In this document: one piece after another, positions 43,381 through 57,520 of the stretch | Layout: each line of letters starts with the position of its first letter | Numbering within the stretch: position 1 is the first letter of the stretch | NCBI RefSeq assembly: GCF_027744825.2 | Contig: NC_071336.1 | Location: 11,905,001-11,969,000 of the forward strand | Direction of reading: 5' to 3' | Origin: Synchiropus splendidus | Lineage: Eukaryota > Chordata > Actinopteri > Syngnathiformes > Callionymidae | DNA: 64,000 bases | Program-made: the position numbers and the translations under genes | The notes under the pieces: model-generated | Told to the model about the DNA's origin: nothing | Databases searched by the model: none | The model's input: the letters and a program-made list of their open reading frames with translations, nothing else

Positions 43381-46300
43381 GGAAGTGGCCGCGCCGCTGC
43401 AGCAGCTCTTCACTACGCCCTTCATTTTGATATTATGTCCAAAGATTCATCTGCTTATTCATGCATAAGATTGAATGATCTCAGTTGCATTTGTTGTTGT
43501 TTCACCCTAGTTTTGGGAGTATTTTATCATCACGTCTTCAATGCCAGACAAACAATTCCATATTTAATCTGTGACAGCACACCTGATGCTTTTCTCTCTC
43601 ACACAAAGGACTCTAGCACTAGGGAACAGCACTTTCCGAATTCTTGAGACACAGTCTTATGACGTAATATAAGACATTTCTTTCACCTATAAATTAAAAT
43701 GGCTACAGACCACTGCTATGTCAGTGTGTCTTCTTCAGCACTGAGGTATTCACGTGGCGAGATATGCTTCCATACCTTGTTTCATTGCTTTTCTGAACTG
43801 AGATATGATCTTCATCTGTCATCTCCATCTGCCGTAACCAAGTGTATGAGGAATGGTAAAAGAGATTCTTTATATCTTCGGTTGTTCAACCCCATTTTCC
43901 ACATTGAAAAACGGCTGCAGACGGTGGACCTCCAGCCGACTTCCCCAGATGTTTTGTCCTGAGGTTCAGATATCAGAAAGACAGAAACATTTGAGAGGGA
44001 CACTGAGTGCTGCGGTTTCCAGAGCCTGAGAGCCTCATCGTGGTTCCCTGTGATAATAAAGCGACCTTTCCCGGGAACGGCATCAATTCAAGCCTCTCTC
44101 TGCCCTCAATAACCCTCGTCCCGCTGGCCTACCCGGCTTGATTAACCGTCGCCAAGGTAACCGCTCCATTACCGGCCTAATTGCTCTTACAGGACAATAG
44201 ACGTCATAATTCTGACAAATTTTTCTCTGCTGCACGCTGAGAAGTCATTGTTGGCGTAATTGCTGTTGCCTGAGTTGTGCGCGGCTTGAAAGCGCGTGAG
44301 CGTAGCCCATACATGTTTGGAAAACAACTTATCTAAAAGTGAATACAATCGCAACATTGTGTTGAATCTGCACCATCGACACAAACAAAGAACACAAAAA
44401 TCATATGTCTATTCCTTTAAAAAAGTGGGAGCCAAATTTCGATTCCCACTTTATCAAATCTATTGTCGCAATGATGTCGTTCTGAGGCACAGAAGCATGA
44501 CATATGTTAGCGTGTGACTCGAAAGAGCACCTTAAAACATCCTGAAAGTAACAAGTGAAATAAACAAATAAATAGATGTTAAGGTGCTTCATATCATCAC
44601 AGTTACACAAGGGATGAGAACAAGTCATATAGAATTCTGGCATTACGTCAAAGTACCTTCATTTACGCTCCTCATATTGACAGTCGTATAGACCAGGATG
44701 TGAGCAATTGTGAACAATGCACATAATTTCTGACAGCAGTGCAGTGCAAAAGTTTGATTGGCAGCTACTTGACAAGGCATCATTCAATTTTGGGAGAGGG
44801 AGGGGCACCTGAAGTTCTGATTCTATGGGAATTTAAACCCGTTTTGCCTGATTTATGTTAATCTGCCATTAATCTCTTTCGGATACGTCTGCTTTTTGGA
44901 GTGGCTCAAACAATCTGACTTTTTTTTGGTTGATTTTATTGCTCTTTTTACTGGAATAATACCCTGTGAAAAGTAAGAGTTTCATATTCAACAATAACTC
45001 TATTAACTTGGGCGCCACTGGGTGCATCAATTGAGAGTTGCTACGTATCTATTTTTTGCATTTTTATGGGTCCGCATTCTACTGCAATCCAGTGTTCATC
45101 CACCAGTTTGTCTTGTAAGTCACTTGCATGCCGCAACACATCAATTTTGTTTCACTTATCTTGAAAAGAAATTGAAATTAATATTTTTATTTTTATTATT
45201 TTTCAGAAATTAAAGTTATTGTCTGCAATTTCAACAAAGTAATAGCACGTGTCTGTGAGGGTTCATTCTCCCTTGACTACTTTTCAGTCGATGGTAGTTT
45301 TCAGAACCAACCTATCAAAAACAAGTTCAGTGTTTGAGGCAGGCCGATCAAACAAGAACTTGAGACGTCCATGCTGGAGCCATCATGCAGATCAGTGCGT
45401 CCTGACAGAGCAGCACTCTGAGGTCACTGAGGTTGTGGATGCTGGAGTGACACGATCATTGTGGAAAGGATCGTACTGGGGTGTACAACTACAATTCACT
45501 GTCTGTTTTAATCTTTCTTTTGAGCAGAGGTGTCCAGTCTCACCAGTATTCAGTCACTGAAACTACTTAGCCCCAAAATTTTAAAGTTGTTCTTGCTTCT
45601 TGTTATTACTCATTGATAGCTCTGTGTACAATATTTATGAGCTGGGTTTCAGGTGTGTCTTTGGATGTGTTCAGTGGAAAAAAAGCACTTTAAACTGCCC
45701 ACCATCACTGTTCTTTTAAAAAGTGCAGTGAAATGCACAAAAGTTCTGGAGTGCAAGACAATGTGATTCGATCCCTTGGTAATGAATAGTGAGCTCTGAT
45801 TGTTGCACCTTTTTTCTAGTAAAAAAAAAAAATGGTGGTGAACACGCTGCTCAATCATTCACCAGAACCACAAGTCATGTCTCTGCTAGTTGCGGTGATT
45901 GTGGAACGTTCCAAGCACATCGACTGCTTGATCGTCTTTCCAAGCTTGTCCTGTCTCGAGGTGATGACATGGAAGACCCACGAAGGAGGTTCTAATTCCA
46001 TTTCGCCCGCACATTTTGAGGTATAACTGGTGTATTTGATGGCAAGGCAAGGAAGGTAAGTTAAACTGCTCCTTGCCTGAGGAGTTATAGATGGAAGTTC
46101 CTTACACACGTCAATGGGATGGGTCATTCCAGTAGCATCCAACCAACAAACATAATATACTCCCATGTTTAAATAAAGGAATCCACAAAAGACAAAGCTA
46201 CTATGGACCTCATGATGAAAAGTATACCTTTAAAGTTGCAGTATTAAAGAGTGTTTAAATAGACTTTTTTTGGTCGCAAATGGAATTTGTTTTCAGGTGG

Positions 46301-47244
46301 TTGGTTTCTATTTTAATCTGTTGCTTTTCAACCTTGAGCGTTTGTGATGTGACAATTTAAATCTCGTGTCTTCCTGAGACACATGGAGTCCTTGCGTTGT
46401 CGTTGAAGCACATACCTCTTTTGACCTCCCCTGAATGCTCGCAGCCTCTCGTGAGACGGAGAGAATTGAGACGTCCACGCTGAGAATCTTGACCTCGTGT
46501 TATTTTTGCTGCTGGTTGACATTGGAGTGCTTCGCTGTGTATTATTCTGTCATAATGCAACAGTTTTCAACCGAAGTTCTCCTGGCGCACCATTTTTCTG
46601 AGTCATGTACCAGGTGCAAAGACAAATCGCTATGGAAACCAAAGACCTCCAGTTGTCCAGGTTCACAAACGCTGCTGTTGAACATGGTTCTTTCTTAAAG
46701 CCCTCGCAGCTGTTATACCTTGAGGCAGCTACGTGGCCCTCAGATGATCAGACCGAGACACTGCAGACACACTCACAGCAGGGTCTTTTAACTACTGTAG
46801 CAGACACCCTCACCAGCCAGGAGGTCGGGGGCAAAGCGCGGGATTCTCACATCTGTGAGGTCCAAATCCAGCTGAAGCTCAGGTGGGCGCAGCAGCTTTA
46901 CAGCCTTCGCCTGTATTCCCAGATGACGGGGCCTTATCAGGGTGGCGCCGTGCTTTATTAGCCCACTGTCCCATGATAAGAACGTGGCACGCCGGAACAA
47001 AAGACGCAGCAAATCTGAATGTGAAGAAAAGCAGCAGACAGAGAGGGGCGAGGAAGGGGAAGCAATCAAGTCCTAATCATGCGGCTCTCCTTTCGCCGGC
47101 GCTCCCGGTTTCCTCAGTGATTCCACCAGCATCTTCACCACCGGAGGAGGAACAATGCACAGCAGCCGTGTACCAGGAACTGATGAGAGCTCATTATGAA
47201 TCCTGATTAAGGCTTTTAATTAGATGAAGCCGCACTTCAACTGG
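43381..47244. other. Intergenic, nothing recognised
   Basis: Numerous short frames; none resembles a known family. Confidence 0.5.
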
Positions 47245-47284
47245 AGAGGGGGGGGGGCGGGGGGGGAGGTGGGGGGAGGGAGGG
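47245..47284 (+). repeat. G-rich run
   Basis: About 40 bp almost wholly G, with several GGG blocks separated by A, C or T, compatible with a G-quadruplex. Confidence 0.7.
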
Positions 47285-47815
47285 CACAGGTCTGAGGAAG
47301 TCTATATAGCAGATATGAAAGGATTTCCATGAATTGCCTGGATGGAATAAACAGATATCAGGTTGGATTTCGCCTCCCACTGACGGCCATGTGACTCCAT
47401 GAGCTCTCTAGGAGTGTCAACATCAGCTTCAGTCAGGTCTGTCATCTTCAGCCCAGTGATACTCTACAGACTGACCATCTCCAGTTGGCCAAGTTTTCAC
47501 AGCAAAATCTGATTTAAACCACCGGCTACTGTTAGTGCTGTAAGAGCTTCACCTGTTGTTATTCTTTATGGGATGTGTTGCTCGAGGGATGGGCGGTGAT
47601 GACAGTAGAGGTGGATCAATTGTGGCCATACATATTTCATTGATAGGCTGAATGTGGCCCACTGACCTTGGAGGTGACATGGCTGATGTCATGAGATTCA
47701 AAAGTGACTGGCAGCCTGTTGAGAGTGAATGCAAGCTAGAAGCAGTAGTGCAATAGAAGTGTATCATGTCCTCAGAAGATCCAAAATTATACAGCAGCTA
47801 AGCAGTTTAGAAGAC
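47285..47815. other. Intergenic, nothing recognised
   Basis: Borders the hAT-like element; no feature supported. Confidence 0.5.
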
Positions 47816-48049
47816 TAGGGGTGATGAGAAAAATAATCTAGTTAATTAGAAAATTTGTGATGAATTCATCTCAATTAATCGCAGTTTAATGGTATAAGAA
47901 TATTTGCCACAAGAATCCACATTTTTCAATTTGAATGTATTTGGTATATTACTGAATCAAATGATGGACCCATACATACATTTAAACAACAAAATATTGT
48001 TTATTTTGCATCAGTTTGACAATAGCACGATGGTAGCTATACTCAAGTT

Positions 48050-48082
<33 letters not shown>

Positions 48083-48456
48083 CACCTTATTTAAACTAAA
48101 GCTCTTTTAATGTCTTGAAAATATTTGTGTAAGAATCTAAATTTTATAAGAATTTCAAGTACATTCAGAGTAGTGGAAACCCTGGACATTCTGTAGCGAA
48201 AAACATCGCTTCTGATGCTTTTGTTTGCTTTTGTTCAGGGATTCCTCCATGTTTGTTGTTGTTGTTATCATCCTAGCTGCCACGTGTCTTGTGCATCAGT
48301 GTGATCAGTGGACCAGGAACTGTTGCACTCACAAAGGTTCCCTGTTGTCTGAAGAGCAAACTGTTCAATTAAATTAAATTAAATTAAAAATGTGTTGTAA
48401 TCTTAATAATGTTGTCATTAATTAATCATAATTAACTTGTTAAAGTCCCAACACTA
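47816..48456. mobile_element. Non-autonomous hAT-like element (attaatcg family)
   Basis: Starts TAGGGGTGATGAG and ends 'aagtcccaacacta', with subterminal 'ctcaattaatcgcag' and 'ttaattaatcataattaac'. These are features of a common fish hAT family whose copies end 'gttaaagtcccagccctaat'. No transposase frame; a short (AT)n run lies inside (48051-48072). Confidence 0.65.
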
Positions 48457-51400
48457 ATAAAAACATAAAAATTGTTGTTGTTTTTTTAACAGTACGAATA
48501 CCACAGCATGAAATGTGTGGTTTATTCTTGCCCAGGGACAGCACAGCCCTGCAGGAACTTGCTGTCGGCAACCTTCTGGGTACCAGTCAGTTGTTCAACC
48601 TAAACAAATATGTAAGTCAATTGCAAATGAAAATCAGCCTTTTACTGGCTGCTGAGTCAACACAGTCAGTATTGCTGCGCAAATAGCTGCATCTTCAAAG
48701 GGGACGAAGACAGAGGAGACAGGTGTCTTAAATTTACAAGTTTGCATTCAGTACTCGCCCAAGGTGAGGGCAAACATGCACAGGACGACATGGGACCAAC
48801 CCGAACTCTTCCAGGACATTAAGCCTATTCATGATGATAACTGACCACAAAATAATAAACGGATCTTGGAAACTCACATCCGGCACATATCCGTGCTCAT
48901 TAGACGGGTCTTGCATATTAATGTTTGTCTTTGATCACATGACTCTAGCAATGAATTGTCAATCCTGGGGGCCACATTTTAAAAACAGATGTGTTCAACA
49001 TTCAATTGCTGTCCATTTTTAAATATAAAAGTATGTAACATTGCATCTAATGTTTGCTATCAAACTTTCTTTTACCTTTTTTTTAAACGTTTATTTTCAT
49101 TTTCCCGTCAAATATATTCTAAACCTCATGACAATCCCAGAACATCTTATTGTCATTAATGTATATAAGCACAGGAACTATTTTGTTCCTACTGGTTCAT
49201 CATTGGCCCACCATTGGTTTAAAGATGTTTTGGATAGAAATTTGATGACAGCACCAATGATTTCTTCACATTACTTCCTTTTAGACACTTCGGATTCATC
49301 TGAAGCTCAGATAGAGTCCACAAAAGGGTCAACAGTGTTTCAGTAGAAATCTATAGGCAGCCATCAAAAGACTGCACAGGACCATGACCTGTAGCCGCAT
49401 CATCGCTCTTGGACCTCAGAGTTTTCAGGGATTGTCGTGGCTTAGCTCAACGGAAAGCTAAGAATTGGACTGCTTTCTACTTGGTCATTTATTCGCTGCT
49501 CGCTTATATTTGAAGATTGAATGATTCAAGTTCTACTCATTTCTTCATGTAGTTTGATTAAACTGTTAGTGAACGAGGAACTGCTGCTGAGGGGCCTTTT
49601 AATAAAATACAGCCCATCAATAGTTAAGTGAGCACGTCTACCCCCCGAAACAGGAGCAAAACCACCAACACACACATATCTCAGATATTTCATGAGCAGG
49701 AGGATCACAATCAGAGCCTAGCTCTGCTTGGACCCTTGGATCTCACACGGGGCCCTCGCTTGTGAAACACAGGTTGTTGAGAATAAAGCCAGAGACATCA
49801 GAGGACGGTAACAAATGCAGATATTTCTCTTTGACTTGTGCGTCAGTGTTTGCACCGTTGGCTCTGATCCTCCTCCGTCTCCTCAGCGCTTCCACAGATC
49901 CTCATTACAAACTCTTCGCCTTGTGTCTTTCTACTCTCCTCATTTTCTTCTACTTTTCCTTTGTTCCGCTTCCAATCCTGGCTCCCTTCACAAAGCAGCC
50001 CTCCCTCCCCGCCGCCCCCACCCTTCGACTCTGTCTACTGTAGAACATTTGGCAGAAAGCTCATCTCTCCTCACATCCCTCGCTCTCACCTCAATTTTCC
50101 ACTGTTGCATAATTAATTAGCAGAACTGTTCACTATCAGTGCAATTACTCCCGAGAACGGAGGAAGGGAGAGGGGGATTGGAAAATGGGTCTAGGATTGA
50201 GAAGGAAGCCGAGACGCCGACTCAATGGGCGAAAAGAAAGCGAGGGATTTTAGGAATAATCACGATCGCCACAGATGGAAATGGAAGCACTAATTGTTCA
50301 TTACATTGACATTTTCTCCGTCGTCTGAGAAGCATATGACTTGAGAACATATATTGTGGCTCCTCCCACTTTGCGAGACCATGAGCCTGTCAATGGCTGA
50401 CAGGTTGTGGGAGCTGGATGACGTCAGTGTTGCGGGAGGTAAAGTTTTTTAAAGTGAGGGAGCTGCGTGCTGCCTGAGTGCCATTGTATAGCCGGATCAA
50501 ACTGACAGTCATTCCAGTCGCTGCTCTTTGGTGGGCTTTCAATGGCAGCGTCCACCCTCCAATTTTCACCTCCAATACTGAACACATAAAGGCCTCAGGC
50601 ATGACAACAATCTAACAGCATTGTCCGTTGATACAATGACCCGTTTGCTCTCTGAATCGCAGCGACCCAATTATCCAACTCTCTAAACAACCGCAGAACC
50701 AAGAGAACTTTGTTCTTTTCATTCATTTATATTCCTATTCATCCCATCCATCAGAGATCCTCGCTGACCCTTTCTCCTCCAATTCATCCGGCTTGGACTG
50801 AGGGACTCATCCTCACGGCCTCCTGGTCCCCACCATGTCTGCCTTCTTGCTTTGATCATGTCCCTGGACCAAGTTGACCATCATGCTTTCGCTCTGTTTT
50901 GTGGTGCAATTGAGGGAAACGGAACAGCGCGCAGGTGCATCATAGCAACGGTAGAAGAAGAATCATTGATGTTGCATGAGTCTGGGATCCTTTGTACATC
51001 CGTCAGTGAGTTTTTGCTGATAAAATGTACAATCTTTTGTAGTTTAACAAAAAATGGTCTGCGTCATACTTTCATTGCCTCAGAACATCAAATATTTGAA
51101 GCTCCTAAAAAGGCTTCCAGTATAAAGCGACGTTCAGTGTAGCAACAATGTTCCATATCCCTGCCAAATACCTCGGTGTTGAGTGGCAGCCACAAAGATT
51201 GTTGATGTAAAAGCAAGTATAGTTGATTCTGTGTCTCCTCTTCAGTTTTGCATTGTTATTCCAAGTACTGGATGCTGCATCATCCAGAAGTCTGCTTTCT
51301 TCCCCTCAGTTGGATAGTCATGTGGTTGGTGCATTTTCTCTATTATTATTATTCCCTATTATCTATAATTCTCCAAATTGTTAAAAAATAACATTTGTAA

Positions 51401-52184
51401 CATTTCTTTTGATAAGAGCTGTTTTAAAAAGAAGTTTTGAATGGAATTTAAATTCACACTTTTATGCACCACTGTCACAGTGCTGCAAGGTCACCTCACC
51501 ACACCACATGAAACACTGCCATTCATCATTGTCAATACCAACATCTTGGTCCGTAAGTGGAGTTCTCCACATTCTGCACCGCACTCCTTACGCCCTCCTT
51601 TGTGGCAAACACACACACACACACACACAAATCCACCTACATTACATTAGTCATTGTACACTGTGAAGTCACTGAATGCAGAAATCAATAGACGTCTCAC
51701 AATAGAAAATGATGTGGTGGCTGGAACTAAACAGCTGCAAGCCTTGTCAACACATGTCACTGGAAAGTTGAGCAGCACATGATCACTCTCAGCCAGTGCA
51801 TTTTGACTTTCATTACTTCATGATGCTGTTTTTCAGAACATCATTGTGAGTTTAGGCCATATGAATGGGTGATGGGTTCAATAAAAACTGTTTCTGAATT
51901 TCCAATCTCTTGGTTCTTTTAATGGAAAGAGCTTCATTGTTATGCGCACTGGCTAAGTAAAAGGATGAAGTAATAATTTCATCCTTTATTTTGGCAGTTT
52001 CCTCACATTTTTTTAAACTTTTATTTTGGCAATTTCCACCCGTTCCTCCCTCATGTGTGATAGCCTTTTCCTTCAGCTCCTTTGTCTCTTCTCTTTGTTC
52101 TTGAATGTCATTCCTGTACAGTCTGATTCAGTACTTTTGTTTCTCATAAAGTCCCTTTGATTAAACCACTGACTCCCCTCCTTA
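48457..52184. other. Intergenic, nothing recognised
   Basis: Pyrimidine-rich at 49860-50040 and a CA run at 51608-51629. No gene or repeat family found. Confidence 0.5.
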
Positions 52185-52255
52185 TCCTATATGGTTTATG
52201 GAAGAATATATATCCATATAGGATAATGGTTTCTTCCATAAGAAACCATATAGGA
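52185..52255. repeat. Imperfect inverted repeat (hairpin)
   Basis: TCCTATATGGTTTATGGAAG on the left (from 52185) pairs with CTTCCATAAGAAACCATATAG on the right (to 52255). The arms are about 22-25 bp with a two-base bulge. The 24-bp loop holds an additional 'ccatatagga' copy. Confidence 0.75.
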
Positions 52256-55200
52256 AGGTTTTTTGATGTCTTAGATCAGCATATCTTTTCTTCTAATTTT
52301 TGGTCTTTTATTCTTCAGTTTCTGAAAACGGTGTTTTCAATCATTTTAACAGCGCTCATACAGGAGTTGTGGCTATCGGTGACTGACTAGTCTTATGCCT
52401 CACATGCCACTTTGAATGAAGTATGTAGAGCAGGGGTCTTTAAATTGACCCTTAAAGTGCTTAGGTGGTGCAGGTTTTGGTCCCAACTATTCAGACTCTC
52501 ATAGTCTAACTGACCAGGTGTCGGTTGACTGTCAGTCTGGTTCTGATTGTTCTAGCAGACACCTGAACAATGTCTGTTTGAACAAAAATCTGTAGCATCC
52601 TTTGACAATCGACGTCAAGAGCCCTGAGACAGAGGGATAGTTTGTATTGTTGACAAAATATTGCAATGCACAGTTGCAACTGGATCAAACCAAATGACAG
52701 GTGAGAAAATAATCAGTGAACATGGGAAAAAAACATATATTTCACATCTTCATTTCTCTTAATTTTAGCTAGGATTTTGAAAAATGACGTCCAAAATCCC
52801 CCCTCCCCATATATATATATATGTTTGTGAAATTCGGTGAAATTACCAAGTGAAAACCCTCTTTTCATGGAAACCAGTATGATGACTCTAGGAGTAGGGC
52901 ATTATTCAGGTACGAATAACCGGACATTTACCGCGTCCTGCTGAGAAAAACTGGGCGTCCGTTTTTTTTTTTTTTTCATATTTTGCAATTCACGCCAGCT
53001 AAAAGCCTGTTAAAGAGACAGGAAAACAGTTGCTGCATCATTGTGAGACAAAACTTTCCTCATTACTCAGGCATTACTCATACAGTAGGCCCAGACCTAA
53101 ATCAATAGGTTGAGCTAACAAGGGGCTGAAATAGAAGCTCTGAAAAATGTTCTGGTGAAGTGTTCAGCTGATGGATGTTGAAGGATGACATCATCGCTCT
53201 TCAGGAGCAGCTGAATAATATTATCAGGGAATGGGAACATTAGTACCTCCTACCAACACCGTAGTGTGACCCAAGACACAAAGATGATAATGAGACGTTT
53301 GAGTAATGCTGCCTTTCCTGAGACAGGGCACTGGCAGGAAGCAGAAAGCTGAGGGACTCAGTTGCAGAGAGTCATTCATCTTCGTCCAGGTTAATATAAA
53401 GGCAGATTGATTAAGTTCCCCTGATACTCGCGACCTCGGTGAGTTCAAATCTGGATGTATTTGTTTTCATCTGGGCCATTAGTAAGTCTCCAATCATGCC
53501 AAAGTTGGAGGAGAAGTTTACAGGCAAATATTTGAACTCCCTGAGCTGCTGGAACTTTCTACGAATATGAAAAGCCACATAGATGAAGTAAACCATCTGT
53601 CTCCGAACAAAAACCCCCCCAAAAAAACCAGCACCAAAATCCTTTGTGGCAGATTTACGCGTCTGGAAGTGTTTGCATGTGCATCGGCGGACAATGAATC
53701 CAAGAAATTGTCATAAATTCATGTTAGCGCAGCCATATTCAATCTAGTTTGGACACAAACACACATTCCAAGTCATGATCAGCCGATCTGTAACCATGCC
53801 AACGAGGCCGTTGGTGTGTCTGCACACACACTCTATCGGTGCGAGCACAAATAATGACACATAAGTGTGATTATTTTCATGCCGGCTGTTTAATTTGGCT
53901 GCGGGACTGTATATGAAACCATATACACATGCTGAAAGAGAAGCCAAACTGAAGACAGACGTGAGCTCAAACATCTATACGGCCTCCCGATGATGTCAGG
54001 CGTACGACACTGGCTCAGTGCGCCACATGGACCAGCACGAGTCGAGGAGTGTTTCTGTTTATTACAATCAAATAAATCGTGGATACATGCGGTAAAACAC
54101 GATCCGAGCAAAGTGCTTTCCCAACACCCTCCAACTTGTTTTCACCAACGTTCTGAAACCTTGTACAGCCTGGAGTGATAAACATACCCAAACAAAATCA
54201 GCAAAGCTAACAGGTTATGTGACGTTCTGTTTTCAAGCGCATCTGTCAAACCTCTTATTCACATTACCCAACGTTGGAACCTCACACAGTCCAGTAACAA
54301 TAAAACATGTACTTAACTTTGTTTTATTTATTTATTTTTTCAATGGTGTTTCCATGTTTCATGCTGTTCAAAATAAACACTGTGGGTGTGCAGGGGTGAA
54401 GATCATAGGCTTCCAAAGTTACTAAACATCTGATATACTCAAAGGATTGTACCTTATGTGCCTAGTGTGTGAGTGTGACTCACTGAAAACTTTGCACCCT
54501 GTGTGAAGGTCATGATCTCATGATGTCCGAGTAGTGCGGAACCTTAAGGAGCACCATCACCTGACAAAGCCCTGACTTCAACCATTTTTGGGGGAGGACA
54601 GACACATGCTATGTCAGGCACATGCTTGTTCTCTCTTGCTCTTGGTTCAGTTACATTCTTCCGATTTGAACGGCAGCTGACCTGGAGTGAAACTCTAGAT
54701 CAGCAGCGGGCAAACTGGTTCATAACTGTTCCAGCCACTCAAGTGGAATCAATCGATTGTCAGTCAGGTGTCACTTGTTTCAACTGACACCCGACTGGTT
54801 AAACTGAACGCATTTGATCGCCCTTTGCCGAACAGTGTTTTCCCATCCCTCTCCAGATCATGAATAACAGGATTTATGTCATTTTATGAAACTATTCTCG
54901 TCAATACTTTAACTCAAGTAAACAGTAAATTTGACACGCCAATGTTCACTTTCACTGGACGTTTTTAGGATTATTCCTCCACTGCAAGAAAGGACTGGAG
55001 AACGCACAGTTTGTGTTTAGGGAGGGTTTTATGTTGTTTACAATGAATAAAAACTTTGTTTGGGCAACAGTAAAAACAGCACGCATTTAAAAAGAGTATG
55101 TTTATGCAACAAATCAGGTAAATAAACATGAATGTAGAAAAACAATATGTTGCATCAACAAGCTGAATGCTATCATGACAAATTATTATCAGAATACATG

Positions 55201-55868
55201 TGCACAAATAAATGGGGAAAATGTTGAATTGAATCACAATGGAAACATAAAGTTCTATGATGAAAATAGAGAAATAAATCAAGTAACTGAAATTTATGAA
55301 CATTATGCATGCAATAAATCAAATACATGAACGGACATTTATTGTTATAGCAGTTCAGTGAGAATGGAGTCAAATTCGCTGCAAAGCCCCAGTGACTACA
55401 GCAAATACAGCAACATTACAAATACCATAATAACACTGACGACAACAAGAAGATAAAGTATTCAATAACCCCAGTGTAATACTAATAATGGGTGACATTA
55501 TGTGCAGGGACATACAATGGACGAATACATTAGTAGATGTAAATACATATGTATATACATAACCATGTGGATATTATTGGAGTTTTATGACTCCTGATTG
55601 CAGCATTTCTGTAACTCCATGAAAAAAAAAAAAATAACATCATCGTCATCACAAAAAGTCCAAAGCATGAAACATTTTATGAAAGAGTTTTCTACTATAT
55701 GTGTTTAATCAACTCAGTTAACAAGGTTTTCACTAACCACCGATGGATTTTATGCTACAGATCACTTCCCACACTACAGTTGCTGTGAGGACATTCCCTT
55801 CCCTGTTATATAACGCCTGTTTAGTTAGTCAGCGCTCTATGATCTCCATCAGTCTTACTTACTTACTC
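52256..55868. other. Intergenic, nothing recognised
   Basis: AT-rich. The 54971-55373 frames are low-complexity and not called. Confidence 0.5.
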
Positions 55869-55960
<92 letters not shown>

Positions 55961-56013
55961 GGATGGATGGGCGGGTGGATAGATAGATAGATAGATAGTG
56001 ATCAAGATACCGG

Positions 56014-56044
<31 letters not shown>

Positions 56045-56050
56045 GGATAA

Positions 56051-56119
<69 letters not shown>

Positions 56120-56135
56120 TAGACAGACGGATAGA

Positions 56136-56184
<49 letters not shown>

Positions 56185-56187
56185 GGA

Positions 56188-56219
<32 letters not shown>

Positions 56220-56224
56220 TAGAG

Positions 56225-56269
<45 letters not shown>

Positions 56270-56302
56270 TACTGATAGATAGATAGATAGATAGACAGAC
56301 AA

Positions 56303-56340
<38 letters not shown>

Positions 56341-56355
56341 TGATTGATAGATAGA

Positions 56356-56404
<49 letters not shown>

Positions 56405-56409
56405 TGATT

Positions 56410-56498
<89 letters not shown>

Positions 56499-56633
56499 TG
56501 ATCAAGATACCGGGACAGACAGACAGACAGACGGATAGATAGATAGATAGTGATCAAGATACTGGGACAGACAGACGGACAGACAGACAGACAGACAGAC
56601 GGATAGATAGATAGATAGTGATCAAGATACCGG

Positions 56634-56668
<35 letters not shown>

Positions 56669-56705
56669 GGATAGATAGATAGATAGATAGTGATCAAGAT
56701 ACCGG

Positions 56706-56739
<34 letters not shown>

Positions 56740-56752
56740 GAGAGAGATAGAG
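55869..56752. repeat. (GATA)n/(GACA)n array with an embedded 20-bp insert unit
   Basis: About 880 bp of GATA and GACA blocks. The block 'agtgatcaagataccgggac' occurs at 55997, 56497, 56617 and 56689, and with one substitution at 56549. In the last four it forms a higher-order unit with flanking GACA then GGATAGATAG. Long Ser-Ile-Tyr-Leu and Ser-Val-Cys-Leu frames through it are artefacts. Confidence 0.95.
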
Positions 56753-57500
56753 TGATGGCTTTCTGATCCACCTTTACTCACTTGCGACTTGAACCATTGT
56801 CGGTTAGCACGGATGATCACTTTAGTGAAGCAATTGCAGGAAAGATGACGGATCAATGCCCATCCGTTTCTAATTTACTCCTCAAGCTGGAGCTCATCGT
56901 TGAGTGAATGGTTCGATGAATGTGAAGTGCACAGCATGGGGTTGGTCTTCTGAGCCTTAATGCTGAGAGAAGTCAAAAGGCATCTCTGTTCCCTACATTT
57001 GGGAACATCAACTCTCCAATATGATGGTTTCCATTGAGCCGTCGGATGTGAAGAGTCAGCTTTTAAGACGCATCATTTGTGGTTAATTGGAAGTGAGGGA
57101 GAAGAGGCAAATACAATTTTTATCACCACCAGTGAGCAGACATTTTAGAGCAATAAATAACACCATGGGGGTCCAGACAGAAATAAACAAATGTCCTGCT
57201 CTCCTAATAAGCTATTGCATTGTTTGAATCATTTGTTTTTTTGGGGAAAAAAAAGCAATATATCCGTCCACCATTACCCTGTTTCATATATTGGCTGTCA
57301 GAGAGACTTCCTGTTTCACCTATGATCCAAAAGCCCTCTTAGTTTCACAGAATTTCAATTTGTTTTACAAGACTTGAACCTCAGACCAGCTTTATTTAAA
57401 TCCTCTAAGTGGTTCCAGTGGATCCAGTTTACGATACCTCCCAACCATAAATGAACGACATTGGTCCAAGATGTCCCAGACACGGTCCCATTAATAAAAC
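56753..57500. other. Intergenic, nothing recognised
   Basis: Unique-looking sequence between the array and the external copy of its 20-bp block. Confidence 0.5.
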
Positions 57501-57520
57501 AGTGATCAAGATACCGGGAC
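57501..57520 (+). repeat. Single-copy version of the block found inside the GATA/GACA array
   Basis: Exact 20-of-20 match to the array block, here flanked by non-repetitive sequence. Confidence 0.85.

Noticed and set aside
55859..56856. Several long minus-strand frames up to 232 codons
   Set aside because: Translation of the GATA/GACA array in successive frames; no stops arise because the repeat lacks them.
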